Shown here: one piece after another, positions 39,453-46,321 of the stretch | How positions within the stretch are numbered: the stretch's first letter is position 1 | Layout of the letters: every line of letters starts with the position of its first letter | Source: Terriglobia bacterium | Lineage (GTDB): Bacteria; Acidobacteriota; Terriglobia; Bryobacterales; Bryobacteraceae | NCBI GenBank assembly: GCA_025350105.1 | Contig: JANXYJ010000060.1 | Location: 1 to 46,321 of the forward strand | DNA length: 46,321 nucleotides | Reading direction: 5' to 3' | Position numbers and translations under genes: made by a program | Notes under the pieces: model-generated | What the model saw: only the letters and a program-made list of their open reading frames with translations | What the model was told of the DNA's origin: nothing | Database searches by the model: none

Positions 39453-41858
39453 ATGGCGAACGTGAATCTGGAAAAAGCCCAAAACATTCCGTTGGATTTT
39501 GATTTAGGCGCCGAGGCCGGTCTTGATTTACGTGACGAGCGGGCCCTGGCCCGCCGCACTGGCCTGGCCGGGGCAATCGCTCGCTTTAAAGAATGGATGG
39601 CGGATCCAGAATCTCCCGTGCGCGCCATCCGCCGTCAGGAAGCCAGGCCCGGCGTGTTCGCCGAATATCCGGAAGCCTTGGCAGCGCCGCTAAAGCAGGC
39701 GCTGATCTCGCGCGGCATCCGTCAACTCTATTCCCATCAGGCCGCGGCGTTTGATCATGCCGCGGCAGGACGCAACGTTGTCGTCGTCACCCCCACGGCC
39801 AGCGGCAAAACGCTGTGCTACAACTTGCCGGTATTGAATCGCTTACTGGCGGAACCCGGCGCCCGCGCCATGTATCTTTTCCCCACCAAAGCGCTGGCCG
39901 AAGATCAACTCGCGGAGTTTCAAGGCGCAGTGGACGCCGTTGGAAAAGGTTCGGCAAATGTGGAACTGCGCGCCTTCACCTACGATGGCGACACGCCGCA
40001 GGACGCCCGCCGCGCCATTCGCGAACGCGCTAACGTGATCCTTACGAATCCCGACATGCTGCACGCCGGGATTCTGCCGCATCACACCAAGTGGGCCAAG
40101 GCCTTTGAGAATTTGCGCTATATCGTCATCGATGAACTGCATTCCTATCGCGGTGTTTATGGCTCGCATCTGGCCAACGTTTTGCGCCGGTTAAAGCGTG
40201 TGTGCGAATTCTATGGATCCTCGCCGCAATTCATTTGCTGTTCGGCGACTATCGCGAATCCCAAGGAACTGGCGGAAGCGCTCACGGGCCTGCCATTCGA
40301 ACTTGTCGAGCAGAACGGCGCGCCTTCGGGCGAAAAGTACGTGGTCTTCTACAATCCTCCGGTCGTCAACAAAGCCCTGGGGATTCGCCGCGGATATTTG
40401 AACGAAACCCGCCGCATTGCGCGCGAATTGTTGGATCGCGGCCAGCAGACGCTGGTGTTTGCCAACTCCCGGCTCGCCACCGAAATTCTGCTGACGTATT
40501 TGAAGGACGATCATGATCGCTCGAACTTCGGCACCGTGCGCGGCTATCGCGGCGGCTATCTCCCCAAGGAACGCCGCGAGATTGAACGCAAGCTGCGTGA
40601 CGGCGAAATTCGCGCGGTGGTGGCCACCAGCGCACTGGAATTGGGAATCGACATCGGTTCGCTTGACGCCGTGGTCATGGCGGGCTATCCCGGGACCATC
40701 GCGTCCACTTGGCAGCGCGCGGGCCGCGCCGGCCGCAGGCAGACCACTGCACTGGCGGTCATGGTGGCCTCCAGCGCGCCGTTGGATCAGTACATCATTG
40801 AACATCCCGAATACTTTTTCGACAAAGCTCCAGAGACCGCGCACATCAATCCCAACAACGTGGAGATTCTGCTGAATCATATGAAGTGTGCCGCGTTTGA
40901 ATTGCCCGTACGCGACGGCGAAAACTTCGGCAGCCACGAAACCGGCGATTTATGCCGCTTCTTGGCCGATTTGAAGTTTCTCCATCATTCCGGCCCCGAA
41001 GGGAAGGGCGCCTGGCATTGGACTTCAGACACCTATCCCGCCGACGCCGTCAGCCTGCGCTCCGTCTCCAGCGATAATTTCATTGTCGTGGACATCACCG
41101 GCGATCACTCCGTCATTGCCGAAGTTGCCTTCACCGCTGCGTTGACCACCTTGCACGAAAAGGCCATTTATCTCCACGAAGCCCGCCAGTATCAGGTGGA
41201 GCGTTTCGACTATGAGGGCCGCAAAGCCTACGTTCGCAAAGTGGACTCCGACTATTTCACCGACGCCATTGACTATACGCAAGTGAAGGAGCTCGAAGAG
41301 TTCCAATCGTCGCCACTCAACACCGCAAAAGCCGCGCACGGTGACGTCCGCTTGAATCGCCAGATTGTTGGCTTCAAGAAAATCAAATTCTATTCCATGG
41401 AGAACATCGGCGCCGGCAACCTCAGCATGCCGGAACAGGAAATGCGCACCACTGCATTCTGGCTACATTTTCCCGAAACGTTTTTGGCCGGCTTTCCAGA
41501 TCTGGCTCCCACGGAAAAACAAAGTGGGCTGGTTGCGTTGGGTGCATTGTTAAGGACCGTTGGAGCCTTGTTAATCATGTGCGACCCGCGCGATTTGGGA
41601 CTTTCCATCACCGAAGCGATTGCCGGAAGCTTACAAACATTTGAGCCGAATTTGTATTTATACGACAATTACCCCGGAGGCATCGGCCAAAGCGCGGCGC
41701 TGTTCAAACTCACCCGACGGTTGTTGGACGGAGCAGTATCGTTGCTGAAATCCTGCCCGTGCGAAGCCGGCTGCCCCAGTTGTGTTGGCCCTGTTGGTGA
41801 AGTAGGCGAGCGCGGCAAAGAAACCGCCGGGCGCATTCTGCAGGCGCTGTTGACTTAA
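39453..41858 (+). CDS. MrfA/Hrq1-type DEAD/DEAH-box DNA helicase with DUF1998
   Basis: The 801-residue SF2 helicase has Walker A TPTASGKT (113-120), DELH box (227-230), SAT-type motif CCSATI, and C-terminal helicase motifs VATSALELGIDIGSLDAVVMAGYPGT and QRAGRAGR. The C-terminal DUF1998 carries four cysteines in SCPCEAGCPSC (768, 770, 774, 777), which bind zinc. Members (Hrq1, MrfA) act in repair of cross-linked or damaged DNA. No exonuclease such as MrfB is next to it. Its stop codon overlaps the convergent MFS gene stop codon by 3 nt (41855-41858). Confidence 0.95.
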   Translation: MANVNLEKAQNIPLDFDLGAEAGLDLRDERALARRTGLAGAIARFKEWMADPESPVRAIRRQEARPGVFAEYPEALAAPLKQALISRGIRQLYSHQAAAFDHAAAGRNVVVVTPTASGKTLCYNLPVLNRLLAEPGARAMYLFPTKALAEDQLAEFQGAVDAVGKGSANVELRAFTYDGDTPQDARRAIRERANVILTNPDMLHAGILPHHTKWAKAFENLRYIVIDELHSYRGVYGSHLANVLRRLKRVCEFYGSSPQFICCSATIANPKELAEALTGLPFELVEQNGAPSGEKYVVFYNPPVVNKALGIRRGYLNETRRIARELLDRGQQTLVFANSRLATEILLTYLKDDHDRSNFGTVRGYRGGYLPKERREIERKLRDGEIRAVVATSALELGIDIGSLDAVVMAGYPGTIASTWQRAGRAGRRQTTALAVMVASSAPLDQYIIEHPEYFFDKAPETAHINPNNVEILLNHMKCAAFELPVRDGENFGSHETGDLCRFLADLKFLHHSGPEGKGAWHWTSDTYPADAVSLRSVSSDNFIVVDITGDHSVIAEVAFTAALTTLHEKAIYLHEARQYQVERFDYEGRKAYVRKVDSDYFTDAIDYTQVKELEEFQSSPLNTAKAAHGDVRLNRQIVGFKKIKFYSMENIGAGNLSMPEQEMRTTAFWLHFPETFLAGFPDLAPTEKQSGLVALGALLRTVGALLIMCDPRDLGLSITEAIAGSLQTFEPNLYLYDNYPGGIGQSAALFKLTRRLLDGAVSLLKSCPCEAGCPSCVGPVGEVGERGKETAGRILQALLT

Positions 41859-43225
41859 TGCGCCAGCACTTCCACCGGACTCACGCTGCCTTGCGCCGGT
41901 TCCTTAATCACCCAACGCATGGCGATGGCCGCCAGGCAGGAGATGGCCGCGGGAATCGCTGCCGCGTAAAATAGCTCGCGCGGAGCCCAATGATTTTGGA
42001 TCAAAATGCCCGCCACCACCGGACCGACAATGGCGCCAATGCGACCGAAGCCCAAGCTGGACCCAATACCGGTGGAGCGCAAATACGTTGGATAATAAAC
42101 AGCAGCCAGCGAGTTCACGCCGGGCTGTCCGCCTGGAATGCACCAACCCGCGACAAATGCCGCGATGAACAGCATCGCCAAAGGCAACGTGGGCTGCCCC
42201 AACATCGCAACCGCAACCGTCGCGATGCCGAACAAAGTCACCAGCACTTGCCGGAAACCCAGCTTACCGATGATCCATCCATTCGCGATGCCGCCAATCG
42301 AACCGCCCACCTGCACCATGGTCCCCACCAGCACCGCAATGCTGGCCGAATAGCCCGCGTTCTTCACCACCGTGGGCAGCCAACTGCCCAGGAAGTACAG
42401 GTTCATCAGGTTCATGAAATTGATGATCCACAAAAACACCGTCCCCAGCGCGCGGCCTTCGCGGAACAAATGGAACACGGGAACGCCTTTGCGGTTTTCT
42501 TCCTGAACCACGTATTGCACCGGCGCCGTTGAAGTGGACGACGGAATGGGCGCGTTGATTCGCTTCAGCCAGCCGCTGACTTTCTCAACGCTCTTGCCTT
42601 TCAATACCATGAATTGCAGCGATTCCGGCAGAAAGAAAAACATCAGAATCCCAATCGCCAAAGGAATCGCTCCGCCGAAGGTGAACACAGAGCGCCATCC
42701 GAAATGCGGAATCAACCACGCGGCAAGAAAGCCGCCAATGGCCGCGCCTAGCGTAAAGAAATTGCCAATCACCATCAGCACCATCACGCGAATGCGGCTG
42801 GGGCTGTATTCGCCGGCCAGCGCCATCGCGTTGGGCATGATGGCTCCCATGCCGATGCCGCCCAAAAAGCGAATCAGCAATAGTTCGTTCACTGAGGAAA
42901 CCTGCGCGGTAAGGATCGCGCAAACCGCGAAGTAAAGCGACGCGCCAATCAGCACCGGCCGCCGGCCGATCTTATCCGCCAGCATCGAAAGCGTATACGA
43001 TCCCAGCAAAATGCCCACCAGCGCCGCGCTGAGCACACGGCCCATCAAAGCGCCGGGGACGTTGAATTCCTTGATCACCGCCGGCGCCACATAACCCATG
43101 GCCTGCACATCGAAGCCGTCCATGATCAGGCACAAGCCGCACAGAGTGAACATAGTCCACTGAAACGCGCCCAAACGGCTTTGGTCCACCAGAGTGGTGA
43201 TGTTGAGTTTGGTTGGCGTGCTCAT
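41855..43225 (-). CDS. MFS transporter, aromatic acid:H+ symporter (AAHS)-like
   Basis: The 456-residue product has 12 membrane helices with the MFS loop motif ADKIGRRPVLIG between helices 2 and 3 and a repeated GEYSPSRIRVMVL. GFDVQAMGYVAPAVIKEF in the first helix matches the AAHS group (PcaK, BenK), where the acidic residue is essential, so it probably imports an aromatic or related acid with protons. The interior loop between helices 6 and 7 is long. No aromatic-degradation genes are next to it, so the substrate is open. Confidence 0.9.
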   Translation of the reverse strand: MSTPTKLNITTLVDQSRLGAFQWTMFTLCGLCLIMDGFDVQAMGYVAPAVIKEFNVPGALMGRVLSAALVGILLGSYTLSMLADKIGRRPVLIGASLYFAVCAILTAQVSSVNELLLIRFLGGIGMGAIMPNAMALAGEYSPSRIRVMVLMVIGNFFTLGAAIGGFLAAWLIPHFGWRSVFTFGGAIPLAIGILMFFFLPESLQFMVLKGKSVEKVSGWLKRINAPIPSSTSTAPVQYVVQEENRKGVPVFHLFREGRALGTVFLWIINFMNLMNLYFLGSWLPTVVKNAGYSASIAVLVGTMVQVGGSIGGIANGWIIGKLGFRQVLVTLFGIATVAVAMLGQPTLPLAMLFIAAFVAGWCIPGGQPGVNSLAAVYYPTYLRSTGIGSSLGFGRIGAIVGPVVAGILIQNHWAPRELFYAAAIPAAISCLAAIAMRWVIKEPAQGSVSPVEVLAH

Positions 43226-43528
43226 GATGGCGTGAATTCTGGAAGGATTAGCCCCGGTGGATCATCTTATCATTTTGGGAGATGGGGATTCTCGCGCGAT
43301 GTAGGTTGGATAGGAACTTACACGCACCCTTCGGCAACGGCCCTCGCTTTTGTGGGCCCCGCGCGAAACATCGTAACAACCGTTTGGCATTCCACAATGC
43401 GCACCCGCCGCACTCTAGCGTTTAGACGCTCGGGCGCTGGTGCAATCGCGATGCCTGCGAACGCTGGAGCCAATAGCAACGCCCGTCGAACGATCCGACT
43501 GATGCCAAAATTCTAACTGCTCTCAAGA
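43226..43528. other. Intergenic stretch without a convincing gene
   Basis: About 300 nt between the MFS start and the terminator of the pyrophosphatase gene. It holds the MFS upstream region. A minus-strand frame (43318-43479) could encode a 53-residue protein with a hydrophobic start, but it would need a TTG start without a ribosome binding site. A plus-strand frame reaching from inside the MFS gene to 43516 has no supporting features. Confidence 0.4.
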
Positions 43529-43556
43529 CAAAAAGGGACGAGCCGAAGCCCGTCCC
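43529..43556 (-). terminator. Rho-independent terminator of hppA with UUCG tetraloop
   Basis: Read on the minus strand, GGGACGGGC pairs with GCTCGTCCC (one G-T pair) around the stable loop TTCG, followed by TTTTTGT. It lies about 23 nt after the pyrophosphatase stop codon. Confidence 0.92.
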
Positions 43557-43578
43557 CTGAAGTAAACGTTAAGGCCGC

Positions 43579-46047
43579 TTACGCTTTGCTCTTCTCAATC
43601 CGCATGCCGTAGAACGAACGGTAGACGAAGAACATGGAGATCAGTAGGAACACCGCAGCTAGACCCGTCGTCAGATTCGGGCCTTGCGATTTCGTCAGCG
43701 AAACCGCCAACTCCACCGCCAGCAACCCAAACAGCGTGGTGAATTTGATGATCGGGTTCAGCGCCACCGAAGACGTATCCTTGAACGGATCGCCCACCGT
43801 ATCGCCCACCACGCACGCATCGTGCAGTGGAGTGCCCTTGGCCTTCAAAGTCACTTCGACGATCTTCTTCGCGTTATCCCAGGCGCCCCCCGCGTTCGCC
43901 ATGAAGATGGCCTGATACAAACCGAACAACGCGATGGAGATCAAATAACCGATGAAGAAGTACGGCTCCACGAACGCAAACGCCAGCGTCGAGAAGAACA
44001 CGGTAAGAAAGATGTTGAACATGCCCTTTTGCGCATATTGCGTACAAATTTCCACAACCTTTTTGGAGTCTTTCACCGACGCTTTGGCTTCCCCGTCCAG
44101 CTTGATGTTGGCCTTGATATATTCCACGGCGCGATAAGCGCCCGTGGTCACTGCCTGCATCGAAGCCCCGGTGAACCAGTAAATTACCGCTCCGCCGGCA
44201 ATCAATCCCAACAAGAACGGGGGATGCATGATCGACAGGTTCGACATCAAATTGGCCTGCAGCCCATCGGTAAGCGCCACAATGATCGAAAAGATCATGG
44301 TGGTTGCGCCGACAACCGCCGTACCAATCAATACCGGTTTTGCCGTCGCTTTAAACGTATTGCCCGCGCCGTCGTTCTCTTCCAGATGATGCTTGGCTTT
44401 TTCAAAATCCACGTCAAAGCCGAATTCCTTCTTCAACTCGGCTTTGATGCCGGGGACGCTTTCAATGCGGCTCAACTCATAAACCGATTGCGCGTTGTCG
44501 GTCACCGGGCCGTAGGAATCAACCGCGATGGTCACCGGACCCATGCCCAAAAATCCGAACGCCACCAAACCGAAAGCGAAAATCGCCGGCGCTTTCATCA
44601 ACGCGTCCACGCCATTGGTGCTCACCGCGTAAGCGACGCTCATCAACGCCAACATCGCCAGACCTAGCCAGTAGGCGCTGAAATTACCCGCCACTAAACC
44701 AGACAATATATTTAAGGATGCTCCACCTTCGCGCGATGAAGTCACTACTTCCTGCACATGCCGCGATTCCACTGACGTGAATACCTTCACCAGTTCGGGG
44801 ATAACGGCTCCTGCCAACGTGCCGCAGGTAATAATCGTAGACAGCTTCCACCACATCGTGCCATCGCCCAGATTCTGAATCATGAAGTACGACACGATGT
44901 AGGTGGCCGCAATCGAAATCAGCGAAGTCAACCACACCAGCGACGTGAGCGGCGCTTCGTAGTTCATCTTGTCCACGTTCACATATTTCGCTTTGGCGTA
45001 GGCTTCGTTGATGAAGTAGGACACCGCACTGGCGATAATCATCATCACACGCATAACGAAGATCCACACCAGCAGCTCCACTTTCGTCACATCGTTGTTC
45101 ACCGCAAGCAGGATGAAGGTGATCAGCGCCACGCCCGTCACGCCGTAGGTTTCAAAACCATCGGCCGACGGTCCCACCGAATCGCCCGCGTTGTCGCCCG
45201 TGCAATCGGCAATCACGCCGGGGTTGCGCGGATCGTCTTCACCAATTTTGAAAACAATCTTCATCAGATCCGCGCCGATGTCGGCGATCTTGGTGAAGAT
45301 ACCGCCCGCCACACGCAGCGCCGCGGCGCCCAGCGATTCGCCAATCGCGAAACCGATGAAGCAGGGGCCCGCATAGTCGCCGGGGATGAACAGCAGAATG
45401 CACAACATCAAAAACAATTCCACGCTGATCAGCAACATGCCAATACTCATACCGGCCTTTAACGGAATCGCGTAGCAAGGGAACGGCTTACCGCGCAAGC
45501 TGGCAAACGCGGTGCGCGAATTCGCAAACGTATTCACGCGAATGCCGAACCACGCCACACCGTAGCTGCCTGCGATGCCGATCAGGCTGAAGATCAGCAC
45601 GATGATCACCCGCATGGCTTCCATATGCTGCAGGAAGCCGAAGTAGAAAATCATCACCAGGCCAATGAAAATCTCCAGCACCATCAGGAACTTACCCTGG
45701 GTGATCATGTAGGTTTTGCAGGTTTCGTAAATCAGCTCCGAAATCTCCAGCATGCTTTTGTGCACCGGCAAATTTTTCAGATGCGAATACATCGCCAGGC
45801 CGAAGACAAAACCCAGAATGCTCACGCCCAGGCCAACCTTCAATAACGTAGGACCGGCGATTCCGTTGATCACCGCCTGGTTCAAATCCGGCAGTTTCAG
45901 GTCCGCTTCGCCCTGCGCAAACAGGGGAGACGAGCACGCCAAAACCACCATCGTCAACATCAACACTAGGCCGGCGCGTTTTTTGCCCGCGCTGAAAACC
46001 GTGGCCAGCACTCGACCTGTCACCCCAAGTAACGACGTGGTACGCAT
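43579..46047 (-). CDS. hppA: Membrane-bound ion-pumping pyrophosphatase (H+- or Na+-translocating)
   Basis: The 822-residue inner-membrane pump hydrolyses pyrophosphate to drive H+ (or Na+) export. It has a signal-like N-terminus (VLMLTMVVLACSSPLFAQ), about 16 helices, the catalytic acidic loops EDDPRNPGVIADCTGDNAGDSVGPSADGFETYG and VGDTVGDPFKD, and the segment GNTFKATAKP. In that segment a Lys follows where K+-dependent enzymes have Ala, so it is probably K+-independent; H+ transport is likely but not certain. The ATG at 46047 was chosen for its GGAGGA 10 nt upstream; a frame open to 46125 would add 26 residues. A 12-bp palindrome (46063-46074) overlaps the leader. Confidence 0.93.
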   Translation of the reverse strand: MRTTSLLGVTGRVLATVFSAGKKRAGLVLMLTMVVLACSSPLFAQGEADLKLPDLNQAVINGIAGPTLLKVGLGVSILGFVFGLAMYSHLKNLPVHKSMLEISELIYETCKTYMITQGKFLMVLEIFIGLVMIFYFGFLQHMEAMRVIIVLIFSLIGIAGSYGVAWFGIRVNTFANSRTAFASLRGKPFPCYAIPLKAGMSIGMLLISVELFLMLCILLFIPGDYAGPCFIGFAIGESLGAAALRVAGGIFTKIADIGADLMKIVFKIGEDDPRNPGVIADCTGDNAGDSVGPSADGFETYGVTGVALITFILLAVNNDVTKVELLVWIFVMRVMMIIASAVSYFINEAYAKAKYVNVDKMNYEAPLTSLVWLTSLISIAATYIVSYFMIQNLGDGTMWWKLSTIITCGTLAGAVIPELVKVFTSVESRHVQEVVTSSREGGASLNILSGLVAGNFSAYWLGLAMLALMSVAYAVSTNGVDALMKAPAIFAFGLVAFGFLGMGPVTIAVDSYGPVTDNAQSVYELSRIESVPGIKAELKKEFGFDVDFEKAKHHLEENDGAGNTFKATAKPVLIGTAVVGATTMIFSIIVALTDGLQANLMSNLSIMHPPFLLGLIAGGAVIYWFTGASMQAVTTGAYRAVEYIKANIKLDGEAKASVKDSKKVVEICTQYAQKGMFNIFLTVFFSTLAFAFVEPYFFIGYLISIALFGLYQAIFMANAGGAWDNAKKIVEVTLKAKGTPLHDACVVGDTVGDPFKDTSSVALNPIIKFTTLFGLLAVELAVSLTKSQGPNLTTGLAAVFLLISMFFVYRSFYGMRIEKSKA

Positions 46048-46062
46048 CAAGGAAAAAATCCT

Positions 46063-46074
46063 CCAAAATTTTGG
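46063..46074. promoter_or_regulatory. 12-bp palindrome upstream of hppA
   Basis: CCAAAATTTTGG is a perfect palindrome immediately upstream of and partly overlapping the ribosome binding site of the pyrophosphatase gene. It could be an operator or a chance AT-rich palindrome; a single copy is seen. Confidence 0.35.
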
Positions 46075-46180
46075 GAAGCTTGAGAATACGAGCCGCGTAA
46101 ACGGGCTCGCGCTTGCTCCTGACACGATAGCGCACTTGCCTTCCTATTTGCAATGGTTTGCGGGTACGTACTGTAGGTAC

Positions 46181-46321
46181 CTAGTCTCCTGTCCCAGTGG
46201 TTCGCACGGTAATTCCCGAAGCGTGAGCCGAGAGGGTGCGTTGGGCAAAGCGAGCAATGCTAGCGAGGATTTGGTCGGCGGTTCTGGTCCAGACAAACGG
46301 CTTGGGATTCTCGTTGTGGAT
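46181..46321 (-). mobile_element. Partial IS630-family transposase, C-terminal end
   Basis: A frame on the minus strand runs in from the right edge to a TAG at 46181-46183 and encodes 46 residues beginning IHNENPKPFVWTRTADQILASI and continuing with ARFAQRTLSAHASG. The phrase NENPKPFVWTxTADxIL is the typical C-terminus of IS630-type DDE transposases, with ASIARF following. The rest of the transposase and both element ends lie outside or cannot be placed; GGTAC/GTACC arms at about 46162-46181 could belong to the end of the element. Confidence 0.85.

Noticed and set aside
43318..43479. Possible 53-residue secreted mini-protein on the minus strand (LLLAPAFAGIAIAP...)
   Set aside because: It would need a TTG start with no ribosome binding site; the hydrophobic start alone is not enough. 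A search for homologues would decide.
43181..43516. 111-residue plus-strand frame over the MFS start region
   Set aside because: It overlaps the start of a clear transporter gene and has no domain or start signals.
43684..44667. 327-residue plus-strand frame antisense to hppA
   Set aside because: His/Arg/Gln-rich shadow of the pyrophosphatase gene with no motif of its own.
1..46321. Search by eye for tRNA, rRNA, riboswitches, CRISPR arrays, prophage genes and defence systems beyond the toxin-antitoxin pair
   Set aside because: No cloverleaf-like sequence, conserved riboswitch core, regularly spaced repeats or phage structural genes were found.

Overview
The window looks like a piece of chromosome from an Acidobacteriota soil bacterium, most like the Bryobacterales/Solibacterales. 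That is an inference from gene content: an Oar-like TonB-dependent receptor with an N-terminal carboxypeptidase-regulatory domain, a Hanks-type kinase, PQQ-dependent secreted dehydrogenases, several secreted DUF6152 proteins, the SxtJ/DUF5989/carbamoyltransferase cassette and a moderately high GC content. No rRNA, tRNA, CRISPR array or prophage was seen. A partial IS630-type transposase lies at the right edge and a partial unknown gene at the left edge.

Layout. 0-7.3 kb: a small secreted Ala/Lys-rich protein, a mini zinc-ribbon membrane protein, a bifunctional trehalose synthase-maltokinase, a rhomboid protease, a class II aldolase and a membrane protein. 7.3-8.3 kb: two small secreted proteins and a terminator. 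8.5-14.5 kb: a five-gene co-directional run (LiaF-like membrane protein, LytS-type histidine kinase, a Ser/Thr kinase fused to a REC-LytTR response regulator, a MacA-like adaptor, a MacB/LolD-like ATPase without its permease). It reads as an envelope-stress sensing and export unit. A VapBC-like toxin-antitoxin pair abuts its end. 15.2-17.3 kb: a PQQ-dependent dehydrogenase divergent from a cytochrome c, and an MmcQ/YjbR protein. 17.3-21.1 kb: an operon of SGNH hydrolase, SxtJ, a 49-residue DUF5989/SxtK protein and a carbamoyltransferase. 21.2-29.2 kb: mostly metabolism, with a GMC oxidoreductase, DinB, MATE efflux, an unusual two-lobed ThyX, dUTPase, and MqnD translationally coupled to a HEAT-repeat protein.

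29.4-39.4 kb is the most distinctive region. Two divergent operons surround a strong promoter. One carries a TonB-dependent receptor followed by DUF6152, partner, partner and DUF6152. The other carries a partner, DUF6152, a Tat-exported lipocalin-like protein and an SDR. A second PQQ-type dehydrogenase follows, convergent. The three DUF6152 proteins each appear to start with His-His after signal cleavage. I infer an envelope-located uptake/oxidation system for an unknown compound, possibly with metal-binding N-terminal histidines.

39.4-46.3 kb: a MrfA/Hrq1-type helicase, an AAHS-type MFS transporter, a membrane proton pyrophosphatase with a clear intrinsic terminator, and the IS630 fragment.

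A window-wide oddity is the number of short (12-33 nt) tandem duplications, many at the very ends of genes, the clearest being four 23-nt copies over the thyX stop codon.
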